DNA from: Terriglobus roseus DSM 18391
GTDB lineage: Bacteria > Acidobacteriota > Terriglobia > Terriglobales > Acidobacteriaceae
Assembly: GCF_000265425.1 (NCBI RefSeq)
Contig: NC_018014.1
Location: 1,302,001-1,366,000, forward strand
Reading direction: 5' to 3'
DNA: 64,000 nt
Shown here: in pieces, positions 24,164-33,932 of the stretch
How positions within the stretch are numbered: position 1 is the stretch's first letter
Layout: each line of letters begins with the position of its first letter
Translations under genes and position numbers: made by a program
Notes under the pieces: model-generated
The model's input: the letters and a program-made list of their open reading frames with translations, nothing else
Told to the model about the DNA's origin: nothing
The model's database searches: none

Positions 24164-25852
24164 GTGGAATGCATGAAGGTCCCACTCCAACGAATCACAA
24201 GCCTGCTGCAGCCGGATCGTTCCGACCTTTGGATCGTTGCGGCTTACTCCCTTGCCATTGGTCTGCTTACCCTGGCGCTGCCGGTCGCGTCTCAATCATT
24301 GATTAACACGGTCGCCTTCGGGACCGTGCTGCAACCGATCATTGTGCTGTCGCTGCTGCTCTTCGCGGCGCTGATGGCTGCGTCCGCTCTCCAGATCCTG
24401 CGTCATTGGCTGGTAGAAGTTCTTCAGCGGCGGATCTTTGTTCGTGTAACCGGCGATGCTGGTGACCGGCTGATCCATGCGCGCAGTTCTTTCTTCGACA
24501 ACGTTCATGGACCGGAGCTGGTCAACCGGTTTCTTGATGTCGCCATTGTCCAGAAGAGTGTTGCTGTCCTGCTGATCGACGGTTTGACGATCCTGATGCA
24601 GACGGTTGCGGGGCTTCTGCTGCTGGCCGTGTATCACCCGTTGCTGCTGCTGTTCGACGCGGTGCTGTTTGCGATGATTCTGTTCATCCTGTTCGGCCTT
24701 GGACGCGGTGCTATCCGTACCAGCATTGCCGAGTCGCAGGCGAAATATGAAGTGCTCGCGTGGCTCGAAGAGCTTGCGCGTCATCCGAGTACCTTTCGTT
24801 CGTCGCAGGGCATGGACTTTGGCTGGACGCGAACAAATGCGCGCGCTGCCTATTACGTAGAGGAGCGCAAGTCTCACTTCCGCGTCGAGATGCGGCAGAT
24901 CGTTGGATCACTCGCGCTGCAGGCGTTTGCGCTGTCGGCACTGCTGGGTTTTGGCGGCTACCTGGTGACGGTGGGGCAGCTTACGCTGGGCCAGTTGGTC
25001 GCGGGTGAGCTGGTGGTCGGCATGGTGGTTTATGGCTTCACGAAGCTGAATAAGTCACTCGAAAGTTTCTATGACCTTTCAGCCGCAGTGGACGAGCTTG
25101 GATACCTGGAAGATCTTCCCGTTGAGAGAGAGCTTGGCAGCCACGTGCTTGAGGCGAAGCCTGCAGCATCGGTGCAGCTTTCCGGCGTGGAGTACTGCTA
25201 TGAGGCCGGCACGAATCTTTTGCGCGGACTCAATCTTTATGTGGGAGCCGGCGAGAAGGTGGCGGTGCAGGGTGCGCTTGGCTCTGGTAAGTCCACGTTG
25301 CTGGATTTGATTTCGTCCCTGCGGACACCGACTGCGGGACACATCGAGATCGATGGGCAGGACTATCGCGAGTTGCGGTTGGACAGCTTGCGAACACAGG
25401 TTGTCCTTGTTCGCCGGGCGGAGATCTTCGCGGGGACGCTGCTCGAGAACCTAACACTTGGCGCCGCGGTTGATAACAGGCAGATCCGCAACGTGTTGGA
25501 GCAGGTGGGTCTGCAGGCGGCGGTAATGGAGCTGCCGGATTCGACAGCGACTCGGCTAACGACCGGCGGTGCACCGCTAACCAGGACGCAGGCATTACGC
25601 CTGGTGGTGGCACGCGCGCTGCTGATGAAGCCCTCAGTCTTGCTGGTGGACGGCATTGTGGATGGCATGGAGGGGCTGCAGGCAAACGATCCGCTGGTGG
25701 TCACGCTGCTGGCGCCGGAGGCTCCCTGGACGCTGGTCCTGACCTCTGACAGGCCCGAGGTTTTGCAGCGCTGCGGACGAGTGTATCGCCTGTCGGGCGG
25801 CTCCCTTTACGAGATGAAACCCCAGCCTGGAAGTCAGGAGAATGCACAGTGA
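24164..25852 (+). CDS. ABC exporter subunit (permease plus degenerate ATPase)
   Basis: 562 residues, first gene of a three-gene exporter operon. The frame may begin at this TTG or at the ATG at 24173 (MKVPLQRI). Residues 20-320 form a six-helix ABC transmembrane domain. Residues 335-550 are the nucleotide-binding domain. Walker A is intact (GALGSGKST, Lys376), but other motifs are not: the Q-loop reads VVLVRR instead of VP-Q, the signature is LTRTQ instead of LSGGQ, Walker B is LLVDG with Gly497 in place of the catalytic Glu, and the switch His is replaced (LVLTSDRP). It may bind ATP but hydrolyse poorly or not at all. No peptidase C39 domain is present. It overlaps the next gene by 4 bases. 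Role: inner-membrane part of a type-I-like secretion or efflux machine. Confidence 0.85.
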   Translation: MECMKVPLQRITSLLQPDRSDLWIVAAYSLAIGLLTLALPVASQSLINTVAFGTVLQPIIVLSLLLFAALMAASALQILRHWLVEVLQRRIFVRVTGDAGDRLIHARSSFFDNVHGPELVNRFLDVAIVQKSVAVLLIDGLTILMQTVAGLLLLAVYHPLLLLFDAVLFAMILFILFGLGRGAIRTSIAESQAKYEVLAWLEELARHPSTFRSSQGMDFGWTRTNARAAYYVEERKSHFRVEMRQIVGSLALQAFALSALLGFGGYLVTVGQLTLGQLVAGELVVGMVVYGFTKLNKSLESFYDLSAAVDELGYLEDLPVERELGSHVLEAKPAASVQLSGVEYCYEAGTNLLRGLNLYVGAGEKVAVQGALGSGKSTLLDLISSLRTPTAGHIEIDGQDYRELRLDSLRTQVVLVRRAEIFAGTLLENLTLGAAVDNRQIRNVLEQVGLQAAVMELPDSTATRLTTGGAPLTRTQALRLVVARALLMKPSVLLVDGIVDGMEGLQANDPLVVTLLAPEAPWTLVLTSDRPEVLQRCGRVYRLSGGSLYEMKPQPGSQENAQ

Positions 25853-27168
25853 CGACAGCGGTTAAAGAAGTATCTACAACGCGTAAGTTGTCGGCGATGG
25901 AGGCCTTGCGTACTCCGAATGCACTGCGAATGCTGGCGTTTGCGCTGGGTGGGATATTGCTGCTGGTGATTGCAGCCTTGTTTTCGCCCTGGCAGCAGAA
26001 CATTGATGGTGCTGGTCGTGTGAGTGCGCTGACGCCGATCGAGCGGCAGCAATCCATCGATGCGACCGTCGATGGCCGCGTCGTGAAGTGGCACGTCATC
26101 GAAGGAACACATGTGACGAAGGGCAGCCCCGTGGTGGACATTGCGGATCTTGATCCGACGATGCCGGAGCGCTTGAAGCTTGAGAGGAGTGCTACCGCGG
26201 ATCGCATCCGTGCCGCGACAGAACGTGATGCACAACTGGGCGGCCGAATCTCTGAGGTGGTCGCGCAGTTGGGGAATGATCTTGCTGCCGGTGATTTCCG
26301 CATTCAGCAGGCGTCGGATCGTGTGCAGGGTGCGGAGAGGGCGGTGGACTCCGCGCAGGCGAAGGAGATTGCAGCGAAGAAGAATGTCGATCGTGTGCGC
26401 GCGCTGTTTCCAAGCGGCGTGGTTTCGAAGCGCCAGGTCGAGGTTGCGGAAGCGGAATACAACGCAGCAGTTGCGGATCTTTCACGAAGCAGAGCTTCGT
26501 TGAATGAGAGCCGGAACAGCCAGCGAACGAGCGAGGCAGAGCGAGCACGTACGGCGAACGCCGGCCGTGCACTGATTCGGGATGCACGTGCGACGCAGCA
26601 GTCTGCGCGCGCGGAGATTGCAAGTGCGCAGGCAGCGCTGCAGCCTGTCGAGGTTCGTTTGAATCGGCAGTCGACACAGACGATCAAGGCGCCTGCGGAT
26701 GGCACGATCTTCCGGCTGATGGCGCAGCCTGACAGCGCCGTGCTCAAGGCTGGCGAAGAGATTGCATCCTTCGTTCCCGACAATACGCTGCCGGTTGTGG
26801 AGCTGCTTGTGTCTGGCCGCGACATGCCTCTTATCAGCGTTGGACGGAAGGTACGTCTGCAGTTTGAAGGCTGGCCAGCCATTCAGTTTGCAGGTTGGCC
26901 ATCGGTTGCTGTCGGTACGTTTGGCGGGCGAGTGCGGCTGGTGGATCCAACGGATAACGGCAGCGGCAAGTTTCGGTTGCTGGTAGAGCCGGATCCAGAC
27001 GATGCTCCGTGGCCGAGTCTGCGTTACCTGCGGCAGGGCGTGCGAGTGCATGGATGGGTCTTGTTGAACCGTGTCACGCTGGGCTTTGAACTGTGGCGTT
27101 TGTTCAATGGTTTCGCGCCAGTCGTTGAGCCGGAGAAGGGCACGAAGGTAGCGGGGAAGAAGGCATGA
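25849..27168 (+). CDS. HlyD-type membrane fusion (adaptor) protein
   Basis: 439 residues. It starts at a GTG overlapping the previous stop by 4 bases (GTGA), so translation is coupled. One N-terminal membrane helix (about residues 28-50) is followed by the biotinyl-lipoyl-like segment (IDATVDGRVVKWHVIEGTHV, KGSPVVDIADLDP). A long alpha-helical hairpin rich in Ala, Arg and Gln comes next (about 110-290), then the second lipoyl half (TIKAPADGTIFRLMAQPD, LKAGEEIASFVPDN) and a C-terminal beta domain. This is the standard layout of periplasmic adaptors linking an inner-membrane ABC protein to TolC. Confidence 0.9.
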   Translation: MTTAVKEVSTTRKLSAMEALRTPNALRMLAFALGGILLLVIAALFSPWQQNIDGAGRVSALTPIERQQSIDATVDGRVVKWHVIEGTHVTKGSPVVDIADLDPTMPERLKLERSATADRIRAATERDAQLGGRISEVVAQLGNDLAAGDFRIQQASDRVQGAERAVDSAQAKEIAAKKNVDRVRALFPSGVVSKRQVEVAEAEYNAAVADLSRSRASLNESRNSQRTSEAERARTANAGRALIRDARATQQSARAEIASAQAALQPVEVRLNRQSTQTIKAPADGTIFRLMAQPDSAVLKAGEEIASFVPDNTLPVVELLVSGRDMPLISVGRKVRLQFEGWPAIQFAGWPSVAVGTFGGRVRLVDPTDNGSGKFRLLVEPDPDDAPWPSLRYLRQGVRVHGWVLLNRVTLGFELWRLFNGFAPVVEPEKGTKVAGKKA

Positions 27169-28568
27169 AGAGTCGAGAAATCAAGTTTTACAAAGCTCTC
27201 CTAGTTTGCCTGTTGTTCTTTTCGGTGCATGGGATGGGGGCGCAAGTCTTGCAGCAGACGGATATCGAAGAGTCTGTTCGCAAGTCCTATCCACCGCTGC
27301 TGGCGGCTTTCCAGGAGATTAATCAGGCAAACGCAGATGCTCTTGCAGCGAAGGGTAAGTTCGATACGAAGCTGAAGGGGAAGGCCGAGAATAACTCTCT
27401 TGGTTATTACGAAAACCGTGTTGCAGACGTTAGCGTTGAGCAGCCGCTGCGGTGGGGAGGCGCCGATCTGTTTGGTGGCTGGCGCATCGGTCAGGGTACG
27501 TTCCCGGTGTACGAGGGTAAGTACGAGACTCGATCCGGCGGCGAGTATCGTGTAGGCGCACGCCTTCCACTGTTGCAGGACAGGAGCATTGATTCGCGAC
27601 GTGCTGACTTGCAGAAGACTGCAATCGGTCAGCAGGCCGCGGGACTGTCGGTAGAACAGCAGAGACTTGCTATTATGAACAGCGCAATTCAGCGCTACTG
27701 GCTGTGGGTCGCAGCTGGCAACCGTCTCGCGATTGCGCGGGGCGTACTGCAAACTGCACAGAGCCGCCAGGCTTTGCTGGATCTCGGTGCTGATTCGGGT
27801 CAACTGCCTGCCATCGATGCTGTAGATAATCGGCGCGCTGTGCTGCAGCGTCAAGGTCAGGTCGTGGAAGCTACTCGAGCTTTGCAGGGTGCTGCGCTCG
27901 ACTTGTCTCTTCTTTATCGCGATGCAGCGGGAGATCCGATCGTCCCTACGGAAAGCCAACTTCCTCCGGAGGTGACCCACAATCCAAGCCCCGATCCTAT
28001 GGATGTGAATTCATCCGTTTCGTTGGCGTGGGAGAAGAGGCCAGATGCTCGTCGCGTCGCGACACAGCGGGCCTCTGCAGAGGTCGACTTAAAGGTGGCA
28101 CGCAATCAGAAACTGCCTGACCTGGACCTGACTACAAGCTTCACCTCAGAACGAGGGACAAGCTCAACTGTCAGGCGAGGACCCCAGGAGTTTCGGGCTG
28201 GTGTTGTCTTTGAATTGCCACTACAGCGTCGCCAGGCAGAAGGGCGCATTCAGGCCGCACAGGCGAGGATTGTGCAATTCACAAAGCGCGAGCAATTTGC
28301 GAAGGACACCATCCGCGAAGAGGTGCAGGATGCGATCTCTGCATTGACCACTGCTTCGCAGCGCCTGCGAGTCGCGCAGGAAGAACTGAGTGTCACAAGG
28401 CAGCTGGAACAGGCCGAGCGCACAAAGTTCGAACTGGGCGAGGGCACGTTGTTCCTGCTGAACCTGCGGGAACAGGCGACCCTGGAATCGGCCGTGCGCA
28501 ATGTTACTGCTCTCGCGGATCACCAGCGCGCTGTGGCTGCTTACCGTTACTCGATGGCTGATCTCTGA
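27165..28568 (+). CDS. TolC-family outer-membrane channel
   Basis: 467 residues. The ATG overlaps the adaptor stop (ATGA), making the three genes one translational unit. A signal peptide (VCLLFFSVHGMGAQ) is followed by alpha-helical repeats with regular Ala/Gln heptads, and a second half containing SLAWEKRPDARRVATQRASA, LPDLDLTTSF and GVVFELPLQRRQAEGRIQAA, typical of the duplicated TolC fold. It would supply the exit duct of the exporter. No substrate gene is visible beside it. Confidence 0.88.
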   Translation: MKSREIKFYKALLVCLLFFSVHGMGAQVLQQTDIEESVRKSYPPLLAAFQEINQANADALAAKGKFDTKLKGKAENNSLGYYENRVADVSVEQPLRWGGADLFGGWRIGQGTFPVYEGKYETRSGGEYRVGARLPLLQDRSIDSRRADLQKTAIGQQAAGLSVEQQRLAIMNSAIQRYWLWVAAGNRLAIARGVLQTAQSRQALLDLGADSGQLPAIDAVDNRRAVLQRQGQVVEATRALQGAALDLSLLYRDAAGDPIVPTESQLPPEVTHNPSPDPMDVNSSVSLAWEKRPDARRVATQRASAEVDLKVARNQKLPDLDLTTSFTSERGTSSTVRRGPQEFRAGVVFELPLQRRQAEGRIQAAQARIVQFTKREQFAKDTIREEVQDAISALTTASQRLRVAQEELSVTRQLEQAERTKFELGEGTLFLLNLREQATLESAVRNVTALADHQRAVAAYRYSMADL

Positions 28569-28637
28569 TCGTCGAACGCTGCCAAGTCCACATGTTTAGG
28601 ATCGCTATCTTCTAACCCATACGAAGAAGGATGAGTC

Positions 28638-29420
28638 ATGAATCGTTTTGATAACAAGGTAATCATCATCACCAATGCGGATACGGGTATCGGTGCCGCT
28701 ACGGCCAAGCGATTCATCTTAGAAGGTGCAAGTGTCGTGCTGAATGCGTGCCACAAAGAGTCGCTGAGGGAGATGACGAACGGTATCAGTGGGAGGCGCA
28801 TACTTCTGCACGAAGGGAACGTCTCCGAGAGGGCGTACATCGAGCGGCTCGTTGAAGAGACGGTATCGCAATTTGGGCGGCTGGATGTCCTGATCAATAA
28901 CATCCAGTCCGCTTCATCAAAACAAAATCACGGTGACACAACCGAGCGACTCCTCAAGATGACGGAGCAGCTGCACAAAGTGACGCCGAGCGATGTGGAT
29001 TGCGTCTTTCAGGCGGTGCGTTCTGCATTACCTCACCTTTTGCACACCCGAGGAGCGGTGGTGAATGTGCTCTTCCCGCCTGAAGTTGGCATAGAGCAAG
29101 GTGGCAGTAGCTACAACAGTGCGAGGGGTGCTGTTAGCAGACTCACGCGCACCGTTGCCGGCGATCTCGCAGGCGAAGGCGTGCGAGTAAACGTTGTTAG
29201 CCCCCGGCTCACGTCGATGGTGCTTGCGGGCGACTTCGAGAACAGCGATTCGTTCTATCCGAAGTCAGGCGAGGTGGTATCTATCGGGCGAGGTGCGTCC
29301 GCAGAGGAAGTCGCTGGCGTGATTGCTTTTCTCGCGAGTGAAGATGCGTCTTTTGTGAATGGTATTGACCTGCCGGTTGACGGCGGATTTACCGCTGTTC
29401 ACCGAGCCGCCACGGCGTAG
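28638..29420 (+). CDS. Short-chain dehydrogenase/reductase
   Basis: 260 residues with AGGA just upstream of the ATG. A Rossmann N-terminus shows a slightly altered cofactor motif (ITNADTGIGAATAKRF for the usual TGxxxGIG). Residues DVLINNIQSASS replace the common NNAG. The active-site region reads GSSYNSARGAVSRLTR: the Tyr is followed by NSARG, so the usual YxxxK lysine is Arg. The C-terminal end has VNGIDLPVDGGF as in the family. The Lys-to-Arg change and altered NNAG make normal oxidoreductase activity uncertain. It sits alone between the exporter operon and a terminator. Confidence 0.8.
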   Translation: MNRFDNKVIIITNADTGIGAATAKRFILEGASVVLNACHKESLREMTNGISGRRILLHEGNVSERAYIERLVEETVSQFGRLDVLINNIQSASSKQNHGDTTERLLKMTEQLHKVTPSDVDCVFQAVRSALPHLLHTRGAVVNVLFPPEVGIEQGGSSYNSARGAVSRLTRTVAGDLAGEGVRVNVVSPRLTSMVLAGDFENSDSFYPKSGEVVSIGRGASAEEVAGVIAFLASEDASFVNGIDLPVDGGFTAVHRAATA

Positions 29421-29449
29421 CCGAAGTATCACTTGCATCGCGTTTCATG

Positions 29450-29487
29450 GCAGGAGCCTACCGTGGAGGTGGCTCCTGCGGTTTTTT
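29450..29487 (+). terminator. Rho-independent terminator after the SDR gene
   Basis: Stem GCAGGAGCC / GGCTCCTGC (9 bp), 12-base loop, then a T6 run shortly after. It lies 30 bases past the SDR stop. Confidence 0.85.
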
Positions 29488-29898
29488 GTGGCTGGTGCGC
29501 CCGTCAAAATGTGCCACGGCACGCCTTTTTAAAGTTCCTGTACAAGAGTCTTCCTGTGGCCCCTCCATGAGACCGCTCACCTGGAACGATGCTGCCCGAA
29601 TTTGTAAAGTGCAGTGTTATCAACCAGCTTCCTCTCTGTGTGTAGCGCTCCCTTCTGTGCCGATCTTTTGCGTCTTCTTACTGCAGACACCCTATGTCTT
29701 GGGCAAGGCTCCATATTTCTGCCGCCTATGTCGATAGACAACCGATCGCACCGGCCTTTATCCTTCTCTACGCGTTCCCCCACCGGGATGTCCCGGTTTC
29801 AATTCCCCCAAACGCGGCATGTTGCTCATACGTCCTTGCGCCACGAAGCGCATGGATACGCGACTCCGCACTGAAGTTAATTCAAGAGGCCCCCCAAG
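29488..29898. other. Intergenic region upstream of a receptor
   Basis: 411 bases without a credible gene. It must contain the promoter of the receptor at 29899. No palindrome or RNA motif stands out. Confidence 0.35.
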
Positions 29899-32800
29899 AT
29901 GATTTTTTCAAGAGCGCGCAGACCTGCGTTGATCTGCGCTCTAAGCACTACATTTCTCGTACCAGCCGCACACACACAGGGCGGTAATGCCGTGCTCAGC
30001 GGCACTGTGACTGATTCCACGGGCGCGGCGGTGCCGGGCGCACACGTTACTGCGACCAACATCGACACCAATCTTGTCCTGAAGTCTGATAGCAATGCAT
30101 CAGGCTTGTATCGCTTTCCCACTTTGCCTCCCGGCAAATACACCATCACCACCGAGATGAAGGGCTTTCAGAAGGTTGAGCAGACCGGAGTCGTTCTTAC
30201 GGTCTCGCAGCAGGCGACGCTTGACCTGAAGCTGCAGGTGGGAAGCGAAGGCGAAACAGTAAGTGTGAGCGCCGGTGCGGCTCTGCTGAACACGACGAAT
30301 GCTGAGGTCAGCAACACTGTTGGCGAGCAGGCCATTCGCGAACTGCCATTGAATGGCCGCGACCCATCAAGCCTGGTGCTCCTGTCGCCGGGTGTGATCA
30401 ATGTTCTGAACACGGGCGCAGGCACACTGCAGGGTGAGACCACGTTCCCGAATGAGTCTGGTGCCTCTGCCGGCGGCGGTCGACAGGGAAGCACGCTCTA
30501 CCTTCTGGACGGCGTTCCGAACATGGACACGTACATGGCGCTCGCTGCACCCTCGCCGAATGCGGATGCGACGAGTGAGTTCCGAGTGATATCGAATAAC
30601 TTCGACGCACACTACGGCTTCTCGCCGGGCGCAGTTGTGAGCATCGACACCAAAGGTGGCACCAATGCGCTGCACGGTGGTGCGTTTGGATTCCTGCGTA
30701 ACAGCGCGCTTAACTCGGCTGATTATTTCTCGAAGCAGGTTGACCCGTTGAAGCGGACGCAGTTTGGTGGATTCCTTGGCGGACCAGTCAAGCGGAATCG
30801 CCTGTTCTTCTTCGGCAATTACCAGGGCACCCGGCAGTCGAGCACGTCGACGGCAAACAGCACGAATACGCCGACGGCCGCCATGCTGAACGGCGACTTC
30901 TCGGCCTATCCGAAGGCGCTGACAGGCGGCTTCGTCAACAATCGCATCAACCCGGCGCTGTTCAACGCTGCATCCGTGCGTATTGCAAGGACGGCGCTGC
31001 CGCTGGGTCAGGACCCTGCGAGCGGACTGGTTTACTACACCACGCCGAAGTCGATTGAGAAATACGACGAAGGCACCGGCCGCATCGACTTCACGCCGAC
31101 TGACAAGCAGCGCATTACGCTGCGTAGCTTTATCCAGTATTACAACCGCGCAGAGTCATCAACGCCGGGCAATATCCTGGCTATCACACCCGGCAAGCAG
31201 GGTAAGTTCTTCAACGAAGTGTTGAATCATACCTGGACGATTACGCCCAGCTTTGTGAATGCATTGTCCCTCTTCTGGAACCAGATGCATGTCTACAACG
31301 CCGGCACGCAGCGTGACAGTGCAGGCAATGCATTCTGCCTTTCGAAGTTCATCAATGTCAGCGATCCAACGGGAACCTGCTACTCCGAGGGGCTTAGCGC
31401 GGACGGTGGATTTAGCACGCCTTACTCCGAATATACGGGCGAGATGCGTCGTTCGTGGGGTTTCTCGGACTCGATCACGAAGATCGCTGGAAATCACACG
31501 CTGTCGGCTGGTGTGGATCTTTGGCATCAGCGTGCGCGTGAAGAGACGTTCTATCCTGCGGCTCCGATCGTGAACTTCAACGGCTACTCGACTGGCCTGG
31601 GACTTGCGGACTTCCTGCTGGGTCGCGTGAACACTTACACGCAGGGTGCAGGCGAGATCGCGGATGTTACCGGTAACCTGTTCGGTGTGTTTGCACAGGA
31701 TCAGTACAAGGTGCGGCCGAACCTTACCTTGACGCTCGGCGTCCGCTGGGATCCGAATCTGGCACCGGCTTCGCGTGACGGCCGCGGCGTTGTTTACTCG
31801 CCGGGGCAGAAGAGCACGAAGTTCCCCAATGCTCCGGTTGGTTTGCTCTTCCCGGGCGATGCGAATACGCCGAATAGCCTGGCACAGAATACGTACGGCT
31901 ACTTCGAACCACGAGTTGCCGTTGCGTATCAGGCGTCACCACGTACGGCCTTCCGCGCAGGCTTCGGCATGTTCACAGCGCCGCTGCCGTATTCCGCTTA
32001 TAACCATGTGGCAAACGTGACGCCCTTCGCGCCGACGTTTGTGCTCAATGGCAGCGCTACGAACCCGATCGACTTCTCCAATCCCTGGGCAGGTTTCGCC
32101 TCTACCGGCGGCGTCAGCCCCTTTCCTCCTTTCTCCTATGGTGCTTCGGCTCCGGCAGCAAATACTGCTTTCCCGGCGCAGACAACTGTTCCTGCAGCTT
32201 TCCGTCCTGGCTTCAAGCTCGGCATGACACAGAGCTGGAACGCTTCGGTTGAGCAACAGGTCACGAACGACATCGTCTTCCACCTGGCGTATGTCGGTAG
32301 CCAGAGCTATCACCAGACACTGATCATTGATGCGAACCCGGGACAGGTTACCGGTCCAGCTCGCGGCACCCGCGCTCAAAACAACTTTGGTCAGATCCTC
32401 ACCATCAACAGCAACGGCGTCAGCAGTTACCACTCGCTGCAGGCGCAGTTTGAAAAGCGCTTTTCGCATGGTTTCCAGGTACAGAGCAGCTTCACGTGGT
32501 CCAAGAACATCGACATTGCCGCATCGGGTAATGCTTCGTTCACGGGCAACGGCGTCGGCAATCCGTATGACCTGCGCTTTAACCGTGGTCTGTCCGATCT
32601 GAACTATCCTCTTGTCTCGGTGACGAACGCGGTTTACACCACTCCCGCTCTGAAGAGCTGGAATGGTTTTGCGCGCAGCATCCTTGGTGAGTGGGAGATC
32701 TCAGCCATCTACACGCTGCAGTCGGGACGTCCGTTCAGCATCGTGGGCGGTAACGGCAACAACAACTCTGGAGCGCTGGTCTACGGCGATCGGGCTGACT

Positions 32801-33147
32801 TCACGGGTGCTGCTGTGCGAGCAGGCCAGGGAAGCAAGCAACAACGTCTGACCCAGTACTTCAACACCGCAGCCTTCCGTACGAATGCGGTTGGTACTTT
32901 CGGTAATACGGGTCGCAATCTGTTGCAGGGACCCGCTATCAATTACAGCGATGCGGCGGTCATGAAGAATTGGACCGCAGCGGAGCGCTACAAGCTGCAG
33001 TTCCGCTGGGAGCTGTTTAACGCCTTCAACCATACGAACTTCGCAGTGCCGCAGAACAACCCATCAAGCGGCAACTTCGGTGCGATCACCGCGACTGGCC
33101 CTGTACGGCCGCGTGTGATGCAGGCTGGTCTGAAGCTGACGTTCTAA
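29899..33147 (+). CDS. Oar-like TonB-dependent receptor
   Basis: 1082 residues. The signal peptide ends LVPAAHTQG. The carboxypeptidase-regulatory-like domain follows (LSGTVTDSTGAAVPGAHV, GLYRFPTLPPGKYTITTEMKGF), then a plug with IRELPLNGRDPSSLVLLSPG and LDGVPNMDTYMAL, and a barrel closing with AGLKLTF. There is a good start at ATG 29899. It stands alone: SDR and terminator upstream, own terminator downstream, two-component genes convergent. Ligand unknown. Confidence 0.9.
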   Translation: MIFSRARRPALICALSTTFLVPAAHTQGGNAVLSGTVTDSTGAAVPGAHVTATNIDTNLVLKSDSNASGLYRFPTLPPGKYTITTEMKGFQKVEQTGVVLTVSQQATLDLKLQVGSEGETVSVSAGAALLNTTNAEVSNTVGEQAIRELPLNGRDPSSLVLLSPGVINVLNTGAGTLQGETTFPNESGASAGGGRQGSTLYLLDGVPNMDTYMALAAPSPNADATSEFRVISNNFDAHYGFSPGAVVSIDTKGGTNALHGGAFGFLRNSALNSADYFSKQVDPLKRTQFGGFLGGPVKRNRLFFFGNYQGTRQSSTSTANSTNTPTAAMLNGDFSAYPKALTGGFVNNRINPALFNAASVRIARTALPLGQDPASGLVYYTTPKSIEKYDEGTGRIDFTPTDKQRITLRSFIQYYNRAESSTPGNILAITPGKQGKFFNEVLNHTWTITPSFVNALSLFWNQMHVYNAGTQRDSAGNAFCLSKFINVSDPTGTCYSEGLSADGGFSTPYSEYTGEMRRSWGFSDSITKIAGNHTLSAGVDLWHQRAREETFYPAAPIVNFNGYSTGLGLADFLLGRVNTYTQGAGEIADVTGNLFGVFAQDQYKVRPNLTLTLGVRWDPNLAPASRDGRGVVYSPGQKSTKFPNAPVGLLFPGDANTPNSLAQNTYGYFEPRVAVAYQASPRTAFRAGFGMFTAPLPYSAYNHVANVTPFAPTFVLNGSATNPIDFSNPWAGFASTGGVSPFPPFSYGASAPAANTAFPAQTTVPAAFRPGFKLGMTQSWNASVEQQVTNDIVFHLAYVGSQSYHQTLIIDANPGQVTGPARGTRAQNNFGQILTINSNGVSSYHSLQAQFEKRFSHGFQVQSSFTWSKNIDIAASGNASFTGNGVGNPYDLRFNRGLSDLNYPLVSVTNAVYTTPALKSWNGFARSILGEWEISAIYTLQSGRPFSIVGGNGNNNSGALVYGDRADFTGAAVRAGQGSKQQRLTQYFNTAAFRTNAVGTFGNTGRNLLQGPAINYSDAAVMKNWTAAERYKLQFRWELFNAFNHTNFAVPQNNPSSGNFGAITATGPVRPRVMQAGLKLTF

Positions 33148-33167
33148 GTCACATGTTGGAATGAGAC

Positions 33168-33204
33168 CGCTGCCATCCCTTCGTGGATGGCAGCGTTTCT
33201 TTTT
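33168..33204 (+). terminator. Rho-independent terminator after the receptor
   Basis: Stem CGCTGCCATCC / GGATGGCAGCG (11 bp) with a 6-base loop, followed by TTTCTTTTT. It ends the receptor transcript before the convergent response regulator gene. Confidence 0.9.
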
Positions 33205-33296
33205 GCCGCAGGGGTTCGGCCGCATACGAGAGCCTGAGCCGGGCATGGTCATAGATCGACGCGGGCCAAAACGCTTCCCGGGGAGCGGAGTGTTGC

Positions 33297-33932
33297 TCAG
33301 GCTGCGGTGACGTAGTTCTCCCGGATGGCGTATCGCACGAGATCGGCGATCGTCGCGATGCGCAGCTTGCGATAGATGTTCAGCCTGTGGGTTTCCACGG
33401 TGCGCGTACTTATGTCCAGGGTCACGGCCGCTTCTTTGCTGCTGAGGCCTTTTGCGAGCAGGGTCAGGATCTCTCGTTCGCGTTGCGTCAGGGGATCTGC
33501 CGTTGGAATCTGTGCAGGACGCAGGTACCCTTTGCGCATCATCTCAAGTGCCGCGGTGTGGAAATAGAGTTGGCCATCCATGACGCTTCGCAGTGCCTGT
33601 CCCAGATAGATATCGGCTTCGCCCTTCAGGACATAGCCGTGCGCTCCACATTCGACGATCTGGCGGAGCGTGCCCTCTGAGTCATGCATCGTAAGGATGA
33701 TGATCCGGGTTGACGGCGCTGTCGTTGCGACGGCCCGCGCAACTTCCGGACCAGTCATGACCGGCATGCTGAGATCGAGGATGGCTACGTCCGGTTGCAA
33801 TGCGTTGATGTGGTTTACTGCCTCATCACCTTGTGAGGCCTCAGCGAGGATGGTGCAATCCTGATAGCCAGATATCAGATCACGGATACCCCGGCGCATC
33901 AGGGCATGGTCGTCTGCCACTACGAGGCGCAT
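33297..33932 (-). CDS. NarL/FixJ-type response regulator
   Basis: The longer open frame to 34388 is a shadow of the kinase gene. The true start is the ATG at 33932, with GGAG upstream and a proper receiver N-terminus (MRLVVADDHALMRRGI). 211 residues. The receiver domain has acidic pair ADD, phosphoacceptor Asp53 in AILDLSMPVMTG, and Lys in GYVLKGEAD. The C-terminal LuxR-type helix-turn-helix reads LTQREREILTLLAKGLSSKE and STRTVETHRLNIYRKL. Its start overlaps the kinase stop by 13 bases, so the pair is one operon and surely partners. Targets unknown. Confidence 0.92.
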   Translation of the reverse strand: MRLVVADDHALMRRGIRDLISGYQDCTILAEASQGDEAVNHINALQPDVAILDLSMPVMTGPEVARAVATTAPSTRIIILTMHDSEGTLRQIVECGAHGYVLKGEADIYLGQALRSVMDGQLYFHTAALEMMRKGYLRPAQIPTADPLTQREREILTLLAKGLSSKEAAVTLDISTRTVETHRLNIYRKLRIATIADLVRYAIRENYVTAA

